Source: Dendrobium chrysotoxum
Lineage: Eukaryota > Streptophyta > Magnoliopsida > Asparagales > Orchidaceae
NCBI GenBank assembly: GCA_019925795.1
Contig: CM034310.1
Span: 21,224,764-21,288,763 of the forward strand
Length of the DNA stretch: 64,000 bases
Direction of reading: 5' to 3'
Numbering within the stretch: position 1 is the first letter of the stretch; every line of letters begins with the position of its first letter. This document shows positions 23,258-32,410 of this stretch, in pieces. The notes under the pieces are model-generated. The model ran no database searches and was not told the origin of the DNA. It was given only the letters and a program-made list of their open reading frames with translations. The position numbers were made by a program, and so were the translations under genes.

Positions 23258-24538
23258 TTATGAGGAGGTGGTATGCCAATAATATCCTGATGGTTTTTTG
23301 AAATTTGTAGTCCCAATAGGATTCTCGGAAAACATATTCTACGGTAAAATAATTGGGTTGCATCAGCCATAGACAAGGTTTGGGTGCAACCATGTTATGA
23401 GGAGGTGGTATGCAAAGAATAATATCCTAATGATTTTTTTGAAATGTGGAGTCCCGATTGGATACTTGAAAAACCAATTATAAGACAATAATTGGGTTCA
23501 AGGTTTAAAATTGCGCAATTGGGTATTGAGGCGTTTTTCGTTCGTGAGGCGAGGCGTAAGCCTCAAGGCGTTTTGAGGCGTAAGCCTCAAAATCTAAAAA
23601 TTGCGTAAAGTCAAAATAAAAGTTAAAAGTAAATTTTTATATAATATCCAAATAATATGTTAAAGGGTGACCTATTAACTTTTAATTGAACTATGAAGTA
23701 ACAAATTTACATACATATGAAATAAATATTTGTATAAGATGTAAAGTGTTAAGTGATAAATTATGTGAATTAGAATTGAAATCCAAATATTACAGGAACA
23801 AAACAACATAAAATATATGAATTGCATAAAAGTATCATATAACATTAAGTTCAACTCTATTTTTTTTCTTTCTCAGTTACCTACTCATCTACCTTTAATT
23901 CCTAAATAAAGTTGAAATAATTGGCAACTCAGAAATCATCTGTACTATCATTACTAAGGGGATTTTTATTTGAGCCTCTGTCATAACAAATTGGTCTCTT
24001 TCATACCTCATTCTATAGGGTCCAATACCTCTCAATCTGCTTCTTCATTTATTTCAGTCATCTTTATCTTTTATAAATGTTTGTCATCAACATAAAGATA
24101 ATACTCCAAAATTTTAAGAGGAAATGGTGATGACGTGCGGCTTTCTAATGATCCCCTATGGCGGCTAAGATGATGGTGGCTACGGTGAAGGCGGTGGGCT
24201 AGAGGTCGAGGCAATTGAGAGGAAGTTGTTGTGGCTTGGGGGTGCAAGAAGGCATGATTTTTTTGGGGCTTTTGTATAGGATTTAGGTAAGTTTTAAATA
24301 AAAAAATACATAAATAGAGTGAGGCGTACGCCTCATGCCAGCGAGGCGAGGCGCAACTCAAGGCGGGCCTCTTCCAAGATGAGGCGTAAGCCTCATAAAA
24401 AAAGCTTGAGGCGTAAGCCTCGAGGCGTTTTTTACTAGAATTGCGCTAAGGCGGGCCTCAAGGCGAGCCTCATATTGCGCAATTTTAAACAATGATTGGG
24501 TTGCATCAAGCATAGCTATGTTTTGGGTGCAAGCAGAT
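23258..24538. repeat. 137-bp tandem duplication, second unit split by a hAT element
   Basis: Unit A (23258-23394) starts TTATGAGGAGGTGGTATGC and ends in a GGGTGCAACCATG region. Unit B starts identically at 23395, runs to 23498, and resumes after the transposon at 24495-24538 with the matching TTGCATCA...GGGTGCAA segment. Unit A therefore preserves the uninterrupted target site. Confidence 0.9.
23499..24494. mobile_element. Non-autonomous hAT-type DNA transposon, 996 bp, 8-bp TSD
   Basis: Terminal inverted repeats start CAAGGTTTAAAATTGCGCAA (left) and CATTGTTTAAAATTGCGCAA (right, read inward). Flanking 8-bp duplications ATTGGGTT lie at 23491-23498 and 24495-24502. An 8-bp TSD and CA-starting TIRs are hAT hallmarks. 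Both subterminal regions carry many copies of GAGGCG and the palindrome GAGGCGTAAGCCTC, as expected of transposase-binding arrays. A GC-richer middle (about 24120-24260) has an open frame on the minus strand with no recognisable transposase domain, so I call the element non-autonomous. Confidence 0.93.
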
Positions 24539-25235
24539 TGGTCCAACCTAATGTTCCATTATGGTCCAGTCTAACTCTATTTTTTTACTAGGGTTAGACA
24601 AACCGTGGGGTAAAGGTGCCCAAAACTCTATTAGAATACAAGAATTTCAGGAAGAGTTCTGAAAAATATCAGGCTGATAAACTTTGATAGAATACTTAAG
24701 TTGCAGCAAAAACCTAAAAGAATACCATATCAGGAAAAAAAATTGGTAGAATATTAGGGTTGGAGAAACTCAGATAGAGTTCTAAGGTTGCATGCAAAAC
24801 CTGGTCAAATACTAAATTTGCGCTCAAACTTGATACAATAACAGACTTTCATCCAAACCCAGGTAAAATAGTTGGGTTTCATGCAACACAAGAAGAAACA
24901 CTCACATACAAGGCCAAGTTCATGAGCATTCAAAGTTAGACGGAGTATTTATAACTGACAAACCATTTTTAAACTTAGTTTATCATTTGGGTAAAGTGTT
25001 ATAATTAAAAAAAATGAAAACTAAGGAGCTTTACAACTAACTAAAAATCATCGTCCTTCACAACAAAAGAAGCAAACTAGAGGAATTGATAAAATTTTAA
25101 AAAATGAAAAAAAAAAAAGAACATATTCTAGCCATAAACCTCCAGTGTAGTTAATAAATCAAAAGCAACAATAAACTTGTGCAAGTAGAAAAAGCTAACG
25201 GAGCTGATAATTTTGAACCAAACTCAGAAGCATAC
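24539..25235. other. BSL intron 2, right part: nothing recognised
   Basis: AT-rich, with several short imperfect repeats of a TAGGGTT/GGGTTGCATG theme at 24590-24890. No gene recognised. Confidence 0.45.
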
Positions 25236-25296
25236 CTCGTCCATCTGTTCCCCAGCACATCATAACAATGAACATCAGCAGTAGCACCAGCCAGCC
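25236..25296 (-). CDS. BSL: BSL coding exon 2
   Basis: A 61-nt exon encoding (R)LAGATADVHCYDV and then LGNRWT(R), a conserved Kelch segment. The acceptor is a CAG and the donor is GTATG. Phase 1 in and phase 2 out agree with exons 1 and 3. Confidence 0.92.
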
Positions 25297-25655
25297 CTGC
25301 AAGCCAAGAGAATGCCACCAATTTCAGAGAATATGAAAGTGATATATGAGACCTTCTCTCCATAACTAAGTATCAAAAACGACTAGCTTCAACTCCCAAT
25401 TTCAAAGAAAAAGCAACCTGAATTACTCGTACATTCAAACACAAGCTCCATCCTTTTAACTTATTTTTCATTTATCACAGTACGTAAATATAGAATCATT
25501 GTCCACCCATTCAAATAAATCAAGTGTTTCCAAAGAATCCCAATAGCCCGTCTCTCCAAGCTACTTCTTTGCAATCTCTTATTAAATTTTGCATGCAAAG
25601 CTAGATTACGAAACTTCCTCGAACATGATAAGGAAAGGAAAGGACAAACACTCAC

Positions 25656-26004
25656 GGATGCCGGCGCTACCGGCTGAAGAGGGTGGCGTGGCCGAGTTGC
25701 CCTCGAGTGCTGTGGCGCCCCCGAAGAGGATCAGCCTTGGGCCGATGTACCCGGGCGTCCCTTCCTCACCAACAGCCGCTACCGCCGTGAGCGTATGACC
25801 GCAGCGCGACCCCGGCCCATCCTCCTTCTTCTCAATGATCGCGTTCACAACCGAGTACGTCGGAGCCGGCCTAGGCCCAGCCACAGGAACCGCGGCAGGT
25901 GCCGGCTGCTGCTGTTGATGCTGTGGCGGCTGAGGATCATGATAGAGGTTTGCGGCAGGTGAATCGTGGTCAGATTCAGCGGACATGGACGAGTCTACAT
26001 CCAT
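25656..26004 (-). CDS. BSL: BSL coding exon 1 (N-terminus)
   Basis: Encodes about 116 residues starting MDVDSSM, the usual BSL2/BSL3-type start. It continues with a short acidic stretch, a Q/P/A-rich low-complexity linker (PPQHQQQQPAP) and then the first Kelch strands (RCGHTLTAV and RLILFGGATALEGNSA). The exon ends one base into an Arg codon at a GTGAGT donor. It is much richer in GC than the surrounding DNA, as 5' ends of monocot genes often are. The ATG is chosen from family agreement. Confidence 0.95.
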
Positions 26005-26307
26005 ACCTGTGCTGCCGCACAGATCGGAAGAAAATGGATTGAGGGCTCGACCTAGAAGAGCCGCAGCGCATTCCTCCGAAGCCGCTTCAGCGACATCATT
26101 GAGCCCTTAACAGCCGATTTGTGCCGAGTTGTGTGATGGAAGCTTATGGAATCAGGGAAAAGAGTAGGAGAAGAGGGCTCCACCGTCTCTCTCCCCCTCT
26201 CTCTTCGAGATCTTTGTTTCGGCCTTTCCGGGCGCCGCCAGAAGACAATTCACCGGCTGAAAAGAAGAAGACGCGCGAGTGGGATCGAATTATAATAACG
26301 AATCAGG

Positions 26308-26359
<52 letters not shown>

Positions 26360-26450
26360 GAGAGGCGATGACGACCGCGAAGAAGAAGCGAAGACGAAGG
26401 AATGGGAGCGGAGGAGAGAGAAAGAGAGGGATAATACCCGGCCCACCTCC
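26005..26450 (-). promoter_or_regulatory. BSL 5' UTR/promoter region with (GA)n tract
   Basis: GC-richer DNA upstream of the BSL start codon, with a (GA)n run at 26310-26353 (CT-rich on the transcribed strand). Pyrimidine-rich CT tracts are common around plant transcription starts and leaders. The ATG is immediately preceded on the minus strand by CACAG|GT, which also reads as a splice acceptor, so a leader intron is possible. I see no confident TATA box; the transcription start is not determined. Confidence 0.55.
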
Positions 26451-26719
26451 CGTGCTTTTCTCTATTTTTTATGCTTACCTCATTTGTTTTTCAATTGGAT
26501 TTCAGTGGCCTGAATCGAGTGCTTTGCACTAAAGAGCTTGTAACTCGACTCGAAATTTTTAGATTTTAAATGACTAATAATAATCGTATTTGGAGATATC
26601 TCTATTTTATATATAAATATATATATAAAAGCTTACTTGGAAACAAAATGCTCATCTGTTATGTAATGATAATTTATTGATATATATCGTGAATAAAATT
26701 GATTTGAACTGATTCCTAT
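26451..26719. other. Intergenic, nothing recognised
   Basis: AT-rich sequence upstream of the BSL promoter. Confidence 0.5.
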
Positions 26720-27060
26720 TCAAATTTTATGTCTGACTTTGAATTTTTATTGAATACTATTCAAACTTTGGTAATTCAAACTTCAAACTATGATTTAAGC
26801 AATAGTCTAATTACGTTCAAGTCATATTCAACCCGCACTTCTAATATATTCGAAGAATGTTTGAGCAAAATTTCAGTAAGGGCTCGAGCAGGACTTAAGC
26901 AAATTTAAAAATATATTTGAATATGGTTTGAATAAGGTTTTAAAAGGAGGTTCAAGCAGAAATCAAACAAAGTTTGAATAGTATCCGAACTTGATTTGAA
27001 CTAGGTTCAAATTTTATTCTAAGGGTTCGAACTTTTTCGAACTAGATTCGAATAAGATGT
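26720..27060. repeat. Foldback-like degenerate TTCAAAC/GTTTGAA repeat
   Basis: The left half is dominated by TTCAAAC-type units and the right half by GTTTGAA-type units, so the halves are roughly inverted about a centre near 26860. It is the same family of motifs as at 4160-4430 and 52360-52700. It may be a decayed foldback element. Confidence 0.55.
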
Positions 27061-27439
27061 TATAGCATGTAGTATATCAGTTTGTTTGTTTTGTTATTTA
27101 AGATAAGCAACACATCATCATAATGATGAACATAACAACATTGAGTAGAATTAATAATTGAAATTACAACAATAATTGTATAAAATGAAACCACTCATTG
27201 ATCAATGTCAAATAGAGATTATAGGCAAACCATCAAAAATTGAAAGGTAAAACTTCTAACATAAAAACAATCACAATATTACAACTATGACAAGGAAAAT
27301 TATTTCAGTCATGAAGGTGATGATCACTTGGCCTTTCAATTAATCCAATTATGGCCTTTAACCCCCACAAAAGCTACACCTATATTGCATCACATCCTAC
27401 TCCCCTCTTTAAAGTCTTATATTATACTTTAGATGGCTA

Positions 27440-27735
27440 CTCTTCAGTTTCATAATTAGATGTGGCACAACAATGCATTTTATGCCATCTAGAACCCCCA
27501 AGGTGTCCTCGTTTCCAATCGTATATGTATTTTCAACGTATGCACTTAATCATGCCTCCTGCATGTAAAATTTTAAGTGTAAGGTGTAGCAGCTAACACC
27601 TCTATCTCAAATTCTAACTAATGCATGTTCACATGGGAGGCTCATAACATCAAACTTTTTACAAGTACATGTCCTCTCACCTAAGCCAACATCACTATTA
27701 AGATTCTCATCAATGACATACAATTCAAATTGGCT
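27440..27735 (-). pseudogene. MULE (Mutator-like) transposase remnant, SWIM zinc finger
   Basis: The minus strand encodes RTCTCKKFDVMSLPCEHALV, a CxC...CxH SWIM finger as found C-terminal in MuDR-type transposases and FAR1-like proteins, followed after a stop by a Y...A...Y pattern and GVLDGIKCIVVPH. The frame has stops and no upstream transposase core was recovered. A FAR1-like origin is less likely given the decay. Confidence 0.72.
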
Positions 27736-28220
27736 AATTAGATAGACAATTAATATTTAGGTCCTATTTAAGAACTTGCACAGTGTATTTTTTTAATTTC
27801 TTAGCAAAAAATGATTTTTACATTTGCTAGAATGGTATATCTATCAAATAATCATTTTTTACTTTGTGTGCCTCAAGTACTCTAACAAAGTGATCTCTAA
27901 ATAAGAACGTGGAGTCTTGCTAACATTGTTTAAGCACTCTGTATACAATGTTTTTCGAAAAGTGAGTATATATAAATGTCAACTAGTAATATATATTATT
28001 GTTTGAACTCTCAATATTATAACCCAAACTAAACAACACCTTGTTGAGTCAATTATCTTCCATTTCAACTATAATCGAGCCCTCTATCTAGTATAAATCA
28101 CTCACTAACATCTCCTTAAGCAATCTTGCACTTAATCTCACACTTTTGTTGCCTCATTGTTAAGAGAAAATTATGTTTATTTTGTTGTGTTAAATTTCAG
28201 TAAAAATATATATTTGATGT
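27736..28220. other. Intergenic, nothing recognised
   Basis: AT-rich sequence between the MULE remnant and the putative Athila LTR. Confidence 0.45.
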
Positions 28221-28548
28221 TGTGACGGAATGTCTCGAAAAAGTCTTAAAATTGTAAAGTTTGAACCAGCGCCGCAACACTACAAACACTCAATGTGCCG
28301 ACATTAGAACCATATATTGCAGCGCCAGAGTCTCAGAAAAATTACAAATTAATTCTACGCTCCGGAGGAACATCATGCAGCACTATGAGCACCTCAGCAC
28401 CATCAAAGGAACACCGTAGCGCTTTGCTCTATGTCAAATTACAAATAATTCAACACTGAAGCGCCATCCTCTGGAGCTCCGAAAGACGAGTTCCAGTGCC
28501 GCAGTGCCCATTCTTTTATAGCATTGCAACATAGCAATTAAGAAGGGG

Positions 28549-28633
28549 AGCATCGCGCTGGGTCAGCCAAGCATCCCGCTAGGTCAGCCAAGCATCCCAT
28601 TAGGTCAGCCAAGTGTTGCATCGGATCAGCCCA
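28549..28633. repeat. 21-bp tandem repeat, four units
   Basis: Units of the form AGCATCCCGCTAGGTCAGCC-A, with increasing divergence in the fourth. They lie within the putative Athila LTR. Confidence 0.9.
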
Positions 28634-28915
28634 ACACCAAAACGGAGCCGAGTAAGCAGTGTTGATTCCCTAGTTCAGCATTGTAATGCCGCTGCGCCTT
28701 TATGTAAAAATTGTAAATAGTTTTTTTTTCTTCTGAGTGAGTCCTAAAGAGAGATCAGGGATAGTAACGTTACATTTATTAGAATGGTTGGTCGTCATTA
28801 TAGTGAGAAAACACTCCTTAGAGGTGGAAGAGAGTGTGGAAAGAGAAGGTATGAGGAGGGAATCACTCAAGAAAGAGTCCATCTGTAGCATCTGTTTGAG
28901 ATTATTAATTATGGG

Positions 28916-29303
28916 TAGGGGTGTAAATGAGTCGAGTCGAACTCGAGTCAGGGGATATTCGAGCTCGACTCGTGAGTCAAATACCGAGCTTGAACTTGAG
29001 CTCAACTTGCGACACCGAAACGACCTCGTCGAGCTACTCGATTTTGGTTTCCTGCCCTCCATTCAGTATTTTCCTGCTCGGTTTCATGGCTAGTGGGCCA
29101 CATCACTACAGAGGACTCGAGACCCTCATCCGTACACGATAGGTGACCGTTGCTTTTTCCATTGGATAAAATAGGTGTCTTCTATTTTTTTAGCTGCAGC
29201 TTTAACTTTCGTTTTTGTTTTTTTAAAAAAAAACTAATTATAGCACTATAGCAACTATAGTATAGAGTATAATATTCTTTATAGTATAGCTATATTTTTA
29301 ATA

Positions 29304-29371
<68 letters not shown>

Positions 29372-29637
29372 ACTGTTGCACTATAGCGGTAGCTTTAACA
29401 TTTTTTTATTTTTTTGAAAAACTAACTACAGCTTTCTTTTAATTTAAATTTAATAAAAATTGTAATTACTTTATTTTTAAAAATCATAAAAATTATTTGA
29501 GCCGTCTCGTGAGCTCACGAGTCGAGCCTCATCGAGCTCGAGTTCAAGCTCAAGCTCGACTCGTGAGCTCGATAAGCTTGGCTCGTGAGCCCATAAGTGA
29601 GCTGAGCTCGAGCCGGCTCGGCTCACTTACACCCCTA
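28916..29637. mobile_element. hAT-like MITE with GAGCTCGA-rich ends
   Basis: Ends read TAGGGGTGTAAATGAGTCGA and, inward from the right, TAGGGGTGTAAGTGAGCCGA, clear terminal inverted repeats. Subterminal regions are full of GAGCTCGACTCGTGAGC-type motifs. A (TA)n tract fills 29309-29367. Flanks (ATTATGGG and ATTCTATG) match only partly as an 8-bp TSD, so the superfamily call rests on the TIRs. A diverged relative lies at 57154-57541. Confidence 0.8.
29309..29367. repeat. (TA)n microsatellite inside MITE
   Basis: About 29 TA units in the centre of the MITE at 28916-29637. Confidence 0.95.
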
Positions 29638-30398
29638 ATTCTATGTGATATTTTCTTCATATTTCTTCTTTGTATCTTTTCTAAAGCAATTAATGAAATG
29701 TGTGTTGCTCCAAATTAATTTTATGGCCAATTAACTTCTTTGTTTAGGGCTGTTGATGTGAATAGTATTTTTTTTCCCAAATGTAAACTCTTGTATGTAA
29801 ATGTGAATGGTTATTCTCAATTACTCTCATGCTTAATTTAATTTATGCAATGATTATGTATGAATTTAAAATATAGTATGATATATTGCCTCAATAGAGG
29901 AATGTTGGAATAATTAGGAGAATTGAGATAGAATACTTTCATTCGTAAATATTGGATGATTAGGATTCTAGTGTCTATGGAGATTTAATCATTGTAAAAA
30001 GGTCATAAACCTTTCTTTACACTCTTACAAGCTAGATAAAGATCTAAGGGTATATATGCTCTGATTCACAACTATTGTAGATGAGTCTACTTAGAAAAGT
30101 ATACGTTCATTCGCTATCACTAGTCCAAAATATCTTTAATTTTGGTTATCTTCACTATTTATTGCATTTTTCCATAGTTACCATCTCACCTTTTATTTTA
30201 TTATATGGGATAAATTTAGTGGCCTGAGTAGACAATATTAGAGTTAGTTATAGCTTAGTTATTTCCTCATGAGATTGACACTCTTCTCATACACTTTGTT
30301 ATTTAATCGACATGTATTCTTGCATAGTTCAGAGCATATAGTACATATATTCATAGTAGCAATCAAGCTCTTTTGCATATTAACCAAACTCCCCATCA

Positions 30399-30422
30399 AG
30401 TTTTTGGCATCGTTGCTAAAGA
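30399..30422 (+). promoter_or_regulatory. Athila-type primer-binding site (decayed)
   Basis: TGGCATCGTTGCTAAAGA at 30405-30422. From memory the Athila PBS, complementary to tRNA-Asp, is TGGCGCCGTTGCCGGGGA. All six differences are C-to-T or G-to-A. It lies just after the CCCCATCA LTR end, where a PBS belongs. Confidence 0.75.
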
Positions 30423-30639
30423 ATATAATGTGTGCTTTTAAAATTGTCTTTATATCGTCCAAAAAGCTACATATTTAATCTTGATTTATTTTTTTATTTA
30501 TTTTTGACGTTGTCATTTATGAAACTATGAACTTATGTTTGTTTTCACAATTGTTATTTCCAAGTTGTATTATATTTCATTTCTTGTTTATTGTTATTGT
30601 ATTGTTGATCTCATTTTTGTATGAGGTCAGTAGGACCAA

Positions 30640-31170
30640 TCCAGACCTTAGGATCTTTCCAATCCTTAAAATTAATCTTGACCCTAGGATCAATCTGATC
30701 TTAGATCAATCCAGATTCAAATCAATCTTAATCCCATATTAATTTTAAACTCAACTCAATCAAACTCAAGGTTAATCTAGACTTTAGGATCCTCCTAGAC
30801 TCCAGACCCTAGGATCTACTCTAAACCCTAGGATTTTCCCAGGCTCCAAATCTTATGATCTATTCTATCCCTTAGGATTCTTCATAGACTTTGTATCCTA
30901 GATCTACCTAGATCCTAAGATCATTCTAGACTCCAGACCCTAGGATTCCCAAACCCTAGGATTTTCCTAGAATTTAGACTTTAGGATCTACTCTAGATCT
31001 TAAGACTCTTCTAGATCCTAGAACCTAGGATTTCTTAGATTCTAGAGACCTCTTAGATCCTAGACCTTAGGATTCTTCCAGACTTCATGTCTTAGGATCT
31101 ACTCAGACTCTAGATTAATCTAGGTCTTAGGATTCTCCTAGACCTTAGATCTATCCAGACCTCAAACATA
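30640..31170. repeat. Degenerate CCTAGGATC-type short tandem array
   Basis: Dozens of imperfect copies of a CTAGACCCTAGGATC theme with irregular spacing of about 20-35 bp. It grades into CCAGA/CAATC-type repeats to about 31260. Confidence 0.8.
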
Positions 31171-31759
31171 TTCAAACTCCAGACCAACCCAGACTTTAAA
31201 TCAATCTATTCAAGACTCAAATCAATCCAGAGCTTAATCAATTCAAACCCCTGACCAATCTTGATCTTTAAACAACCTAGATCCAGTTGCCACAGCCTCT
31301 GACCTGACCTTAATCCTATTTAATCATCTACAACCACCTAAATTATTGTAAATTATTTAGGTAGTTCAAACCCTATCATTCAAACTCAAAATCCAGCTCA
31401 AAACCAGAAATCCAGATCAAAATCCAAGGCCAAAGGTCTAAGTCCTGAAAGTCTTTTTTAATCAATCTTTGAACATTTCAAAACCCTATCAAATGATCTC
31501 TGATTTAGGGTCTGTCAGTTCCATACTAATGTGACATGTCTCTAGAGGCAACCCTCTAAATTTGAGCTCATTCTGAGGTCTTTAACCCCAGAAATTGAAT
31601 TGAATTCCAAAGGCTGTAAAACCTTTAAATATTTATAGTCTATGCCACTGGACCTTGCACCCAGTGGATTTTGACCTTGGAGCTTTCTTCAAAGCCTCCA
31701 ATCACTTCCAGACCCTTAATCCTTACTTATTGAACATTAAACTGCATTTTTTTGAACTC

Positions 31760-32410
31760 ATTTTGACCTCCTGTTGACTAGGAGTCAAAATGACCAAAAT
31801 GCCCCTATGGGGTGAAAATGGTCTCTTTTGGTCAAATGAGTTCCAAATCAAATGCAATCACTTCCAATAAGTTTCAAATATTAAACCAAACCTGTTAGAC
31901 CTAGAACCAGCCCCTGGGTCAACCTGGTTGACCAAGAAGGCCCTTTAGGGTTCAAATAAGTCATTTTGACCAAATGATCTTCTCAGACCTTGGGACCATC
32001 TTCATTGGTCTCCAAATATCAAACCAAATCTGTTGAGCTCATTTCTAGACCCTGGACTCACCTGGTTTGCCAAGTCAATCAGGATTGACCTAAAGGCCCA
32101 TTAAGGGCCCGAACAAGTCACCTTGACTAAATAACCTTCCGAGACTATGAGACCACCACCAGTAGACTCAGAATATTATTCTGAACTGGTTTGACCTAGT
32201 CCTTGACCCTGGGTCAACCTGGTTGACCAAGTCAACTTAGTTGACCCATTATGCCCATTAAGGGCCTAAATAGGTCATTTGACCCAGATGACCATTCTGA
32301 TCCTTCAAAATACCTTCACTAGACTCCAAATATCAAATCAAATTCATTGAGTTTAAACCCTGGCCCTTGGTCAACCTGGTTGACCAGGTCAACCAGGTTG
32401 ACCAGTTTAA
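31760..32410. repeat. ~160-bp tandem repeat with palindromic GGTCAACCTGGTTGACC
   Basis: About four units, each with a GGTCAACCTGGTTGACC-like palindrome (about 31918, 32053 in diverged form, 32212, 32369), then GGCCCATTAAGGGC, AGGTCATTTTGACC and a CCAAATATCAAA box. Confidence 0.85.

Larger units (their letters stand above)
1109..26004 (-). other. BSL: BSL (BSU1-like) Kelch phosphatase gene, 5' nine coding exons
   Basis: Split gene read on the minus strand. The nine exons join without a frame conflict (exon-end phases 1,2,0,2,1,2,0,0,1), and all junctions use GT/AG. The product matches the N-terminal half of plant BSL1/2/3 proteins: an Ala/Pro/Gln-rich leader followed by Kelch repeats with Gly-Gly doublets (LFGG, IQGG, IGG, CGG, SGG). 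In this family the Kelch domain precedes a PP2A-like Ser/Thr phosphatase domain, and BSU1-type proteins dephosphorylate the GSK3-like kinase BIN2 in brassinosteroid signalling. The phosphatase exons are not in the window; the gene continues left of position 1. Intron sizes are very uneven: 359, 2349, 122, 82, 114, 10056, 10709 and 87 bp. No stop or frameshift was seen in any exon, so I infer a functional gene despite the TE load. Confidence 0.93.
28221..30398 (+). mobile_element. Putative 5' LTR of an Athila-type retrotransposon
   Basis: Starts TGTGACGGAATG and ends CCCCATCA directly before the primer-binding site, giving TG...CA ends. It includes a GC-richer GCGCC/GCAGCG-rich stretch (28260-28690), four 21-bp tandem units at 28549-28633, and a 722-bp hAT-like MITE at 28916-29637. 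Without the MITE it would be about 1.46 kb. The left boundary is inferred only from the TG start; the right boundary is supported by the PBS. Confidence 0.6.

Noticed and set aside
24071..24361. 96-aa minus-strand frame inside the hAT element
   Set aside because: His/Ser-rich, no transposase or BED motif; too short for a transposase.
25589..25798. Plus-strand frame opposite BSL exon 1, and the overlapping frame at 26121-26513
   Set aside because: Antisense shadow of the GC-rich BSL exon and leader; no independent support.
28700..29142. Several overlapping open frames on both strands at the MITE boundary
   Set aside because: They arise from the Ser/Arg/Glu coding bias of GAGCTCGA repeats read in different frames.
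30640..31260. Possible CRISPR-like or satellite array
   Set aside because: Repeats are degenerate, irregularly spaced and without unique equal-length spacers; this is a nuclear plant retroelement region.
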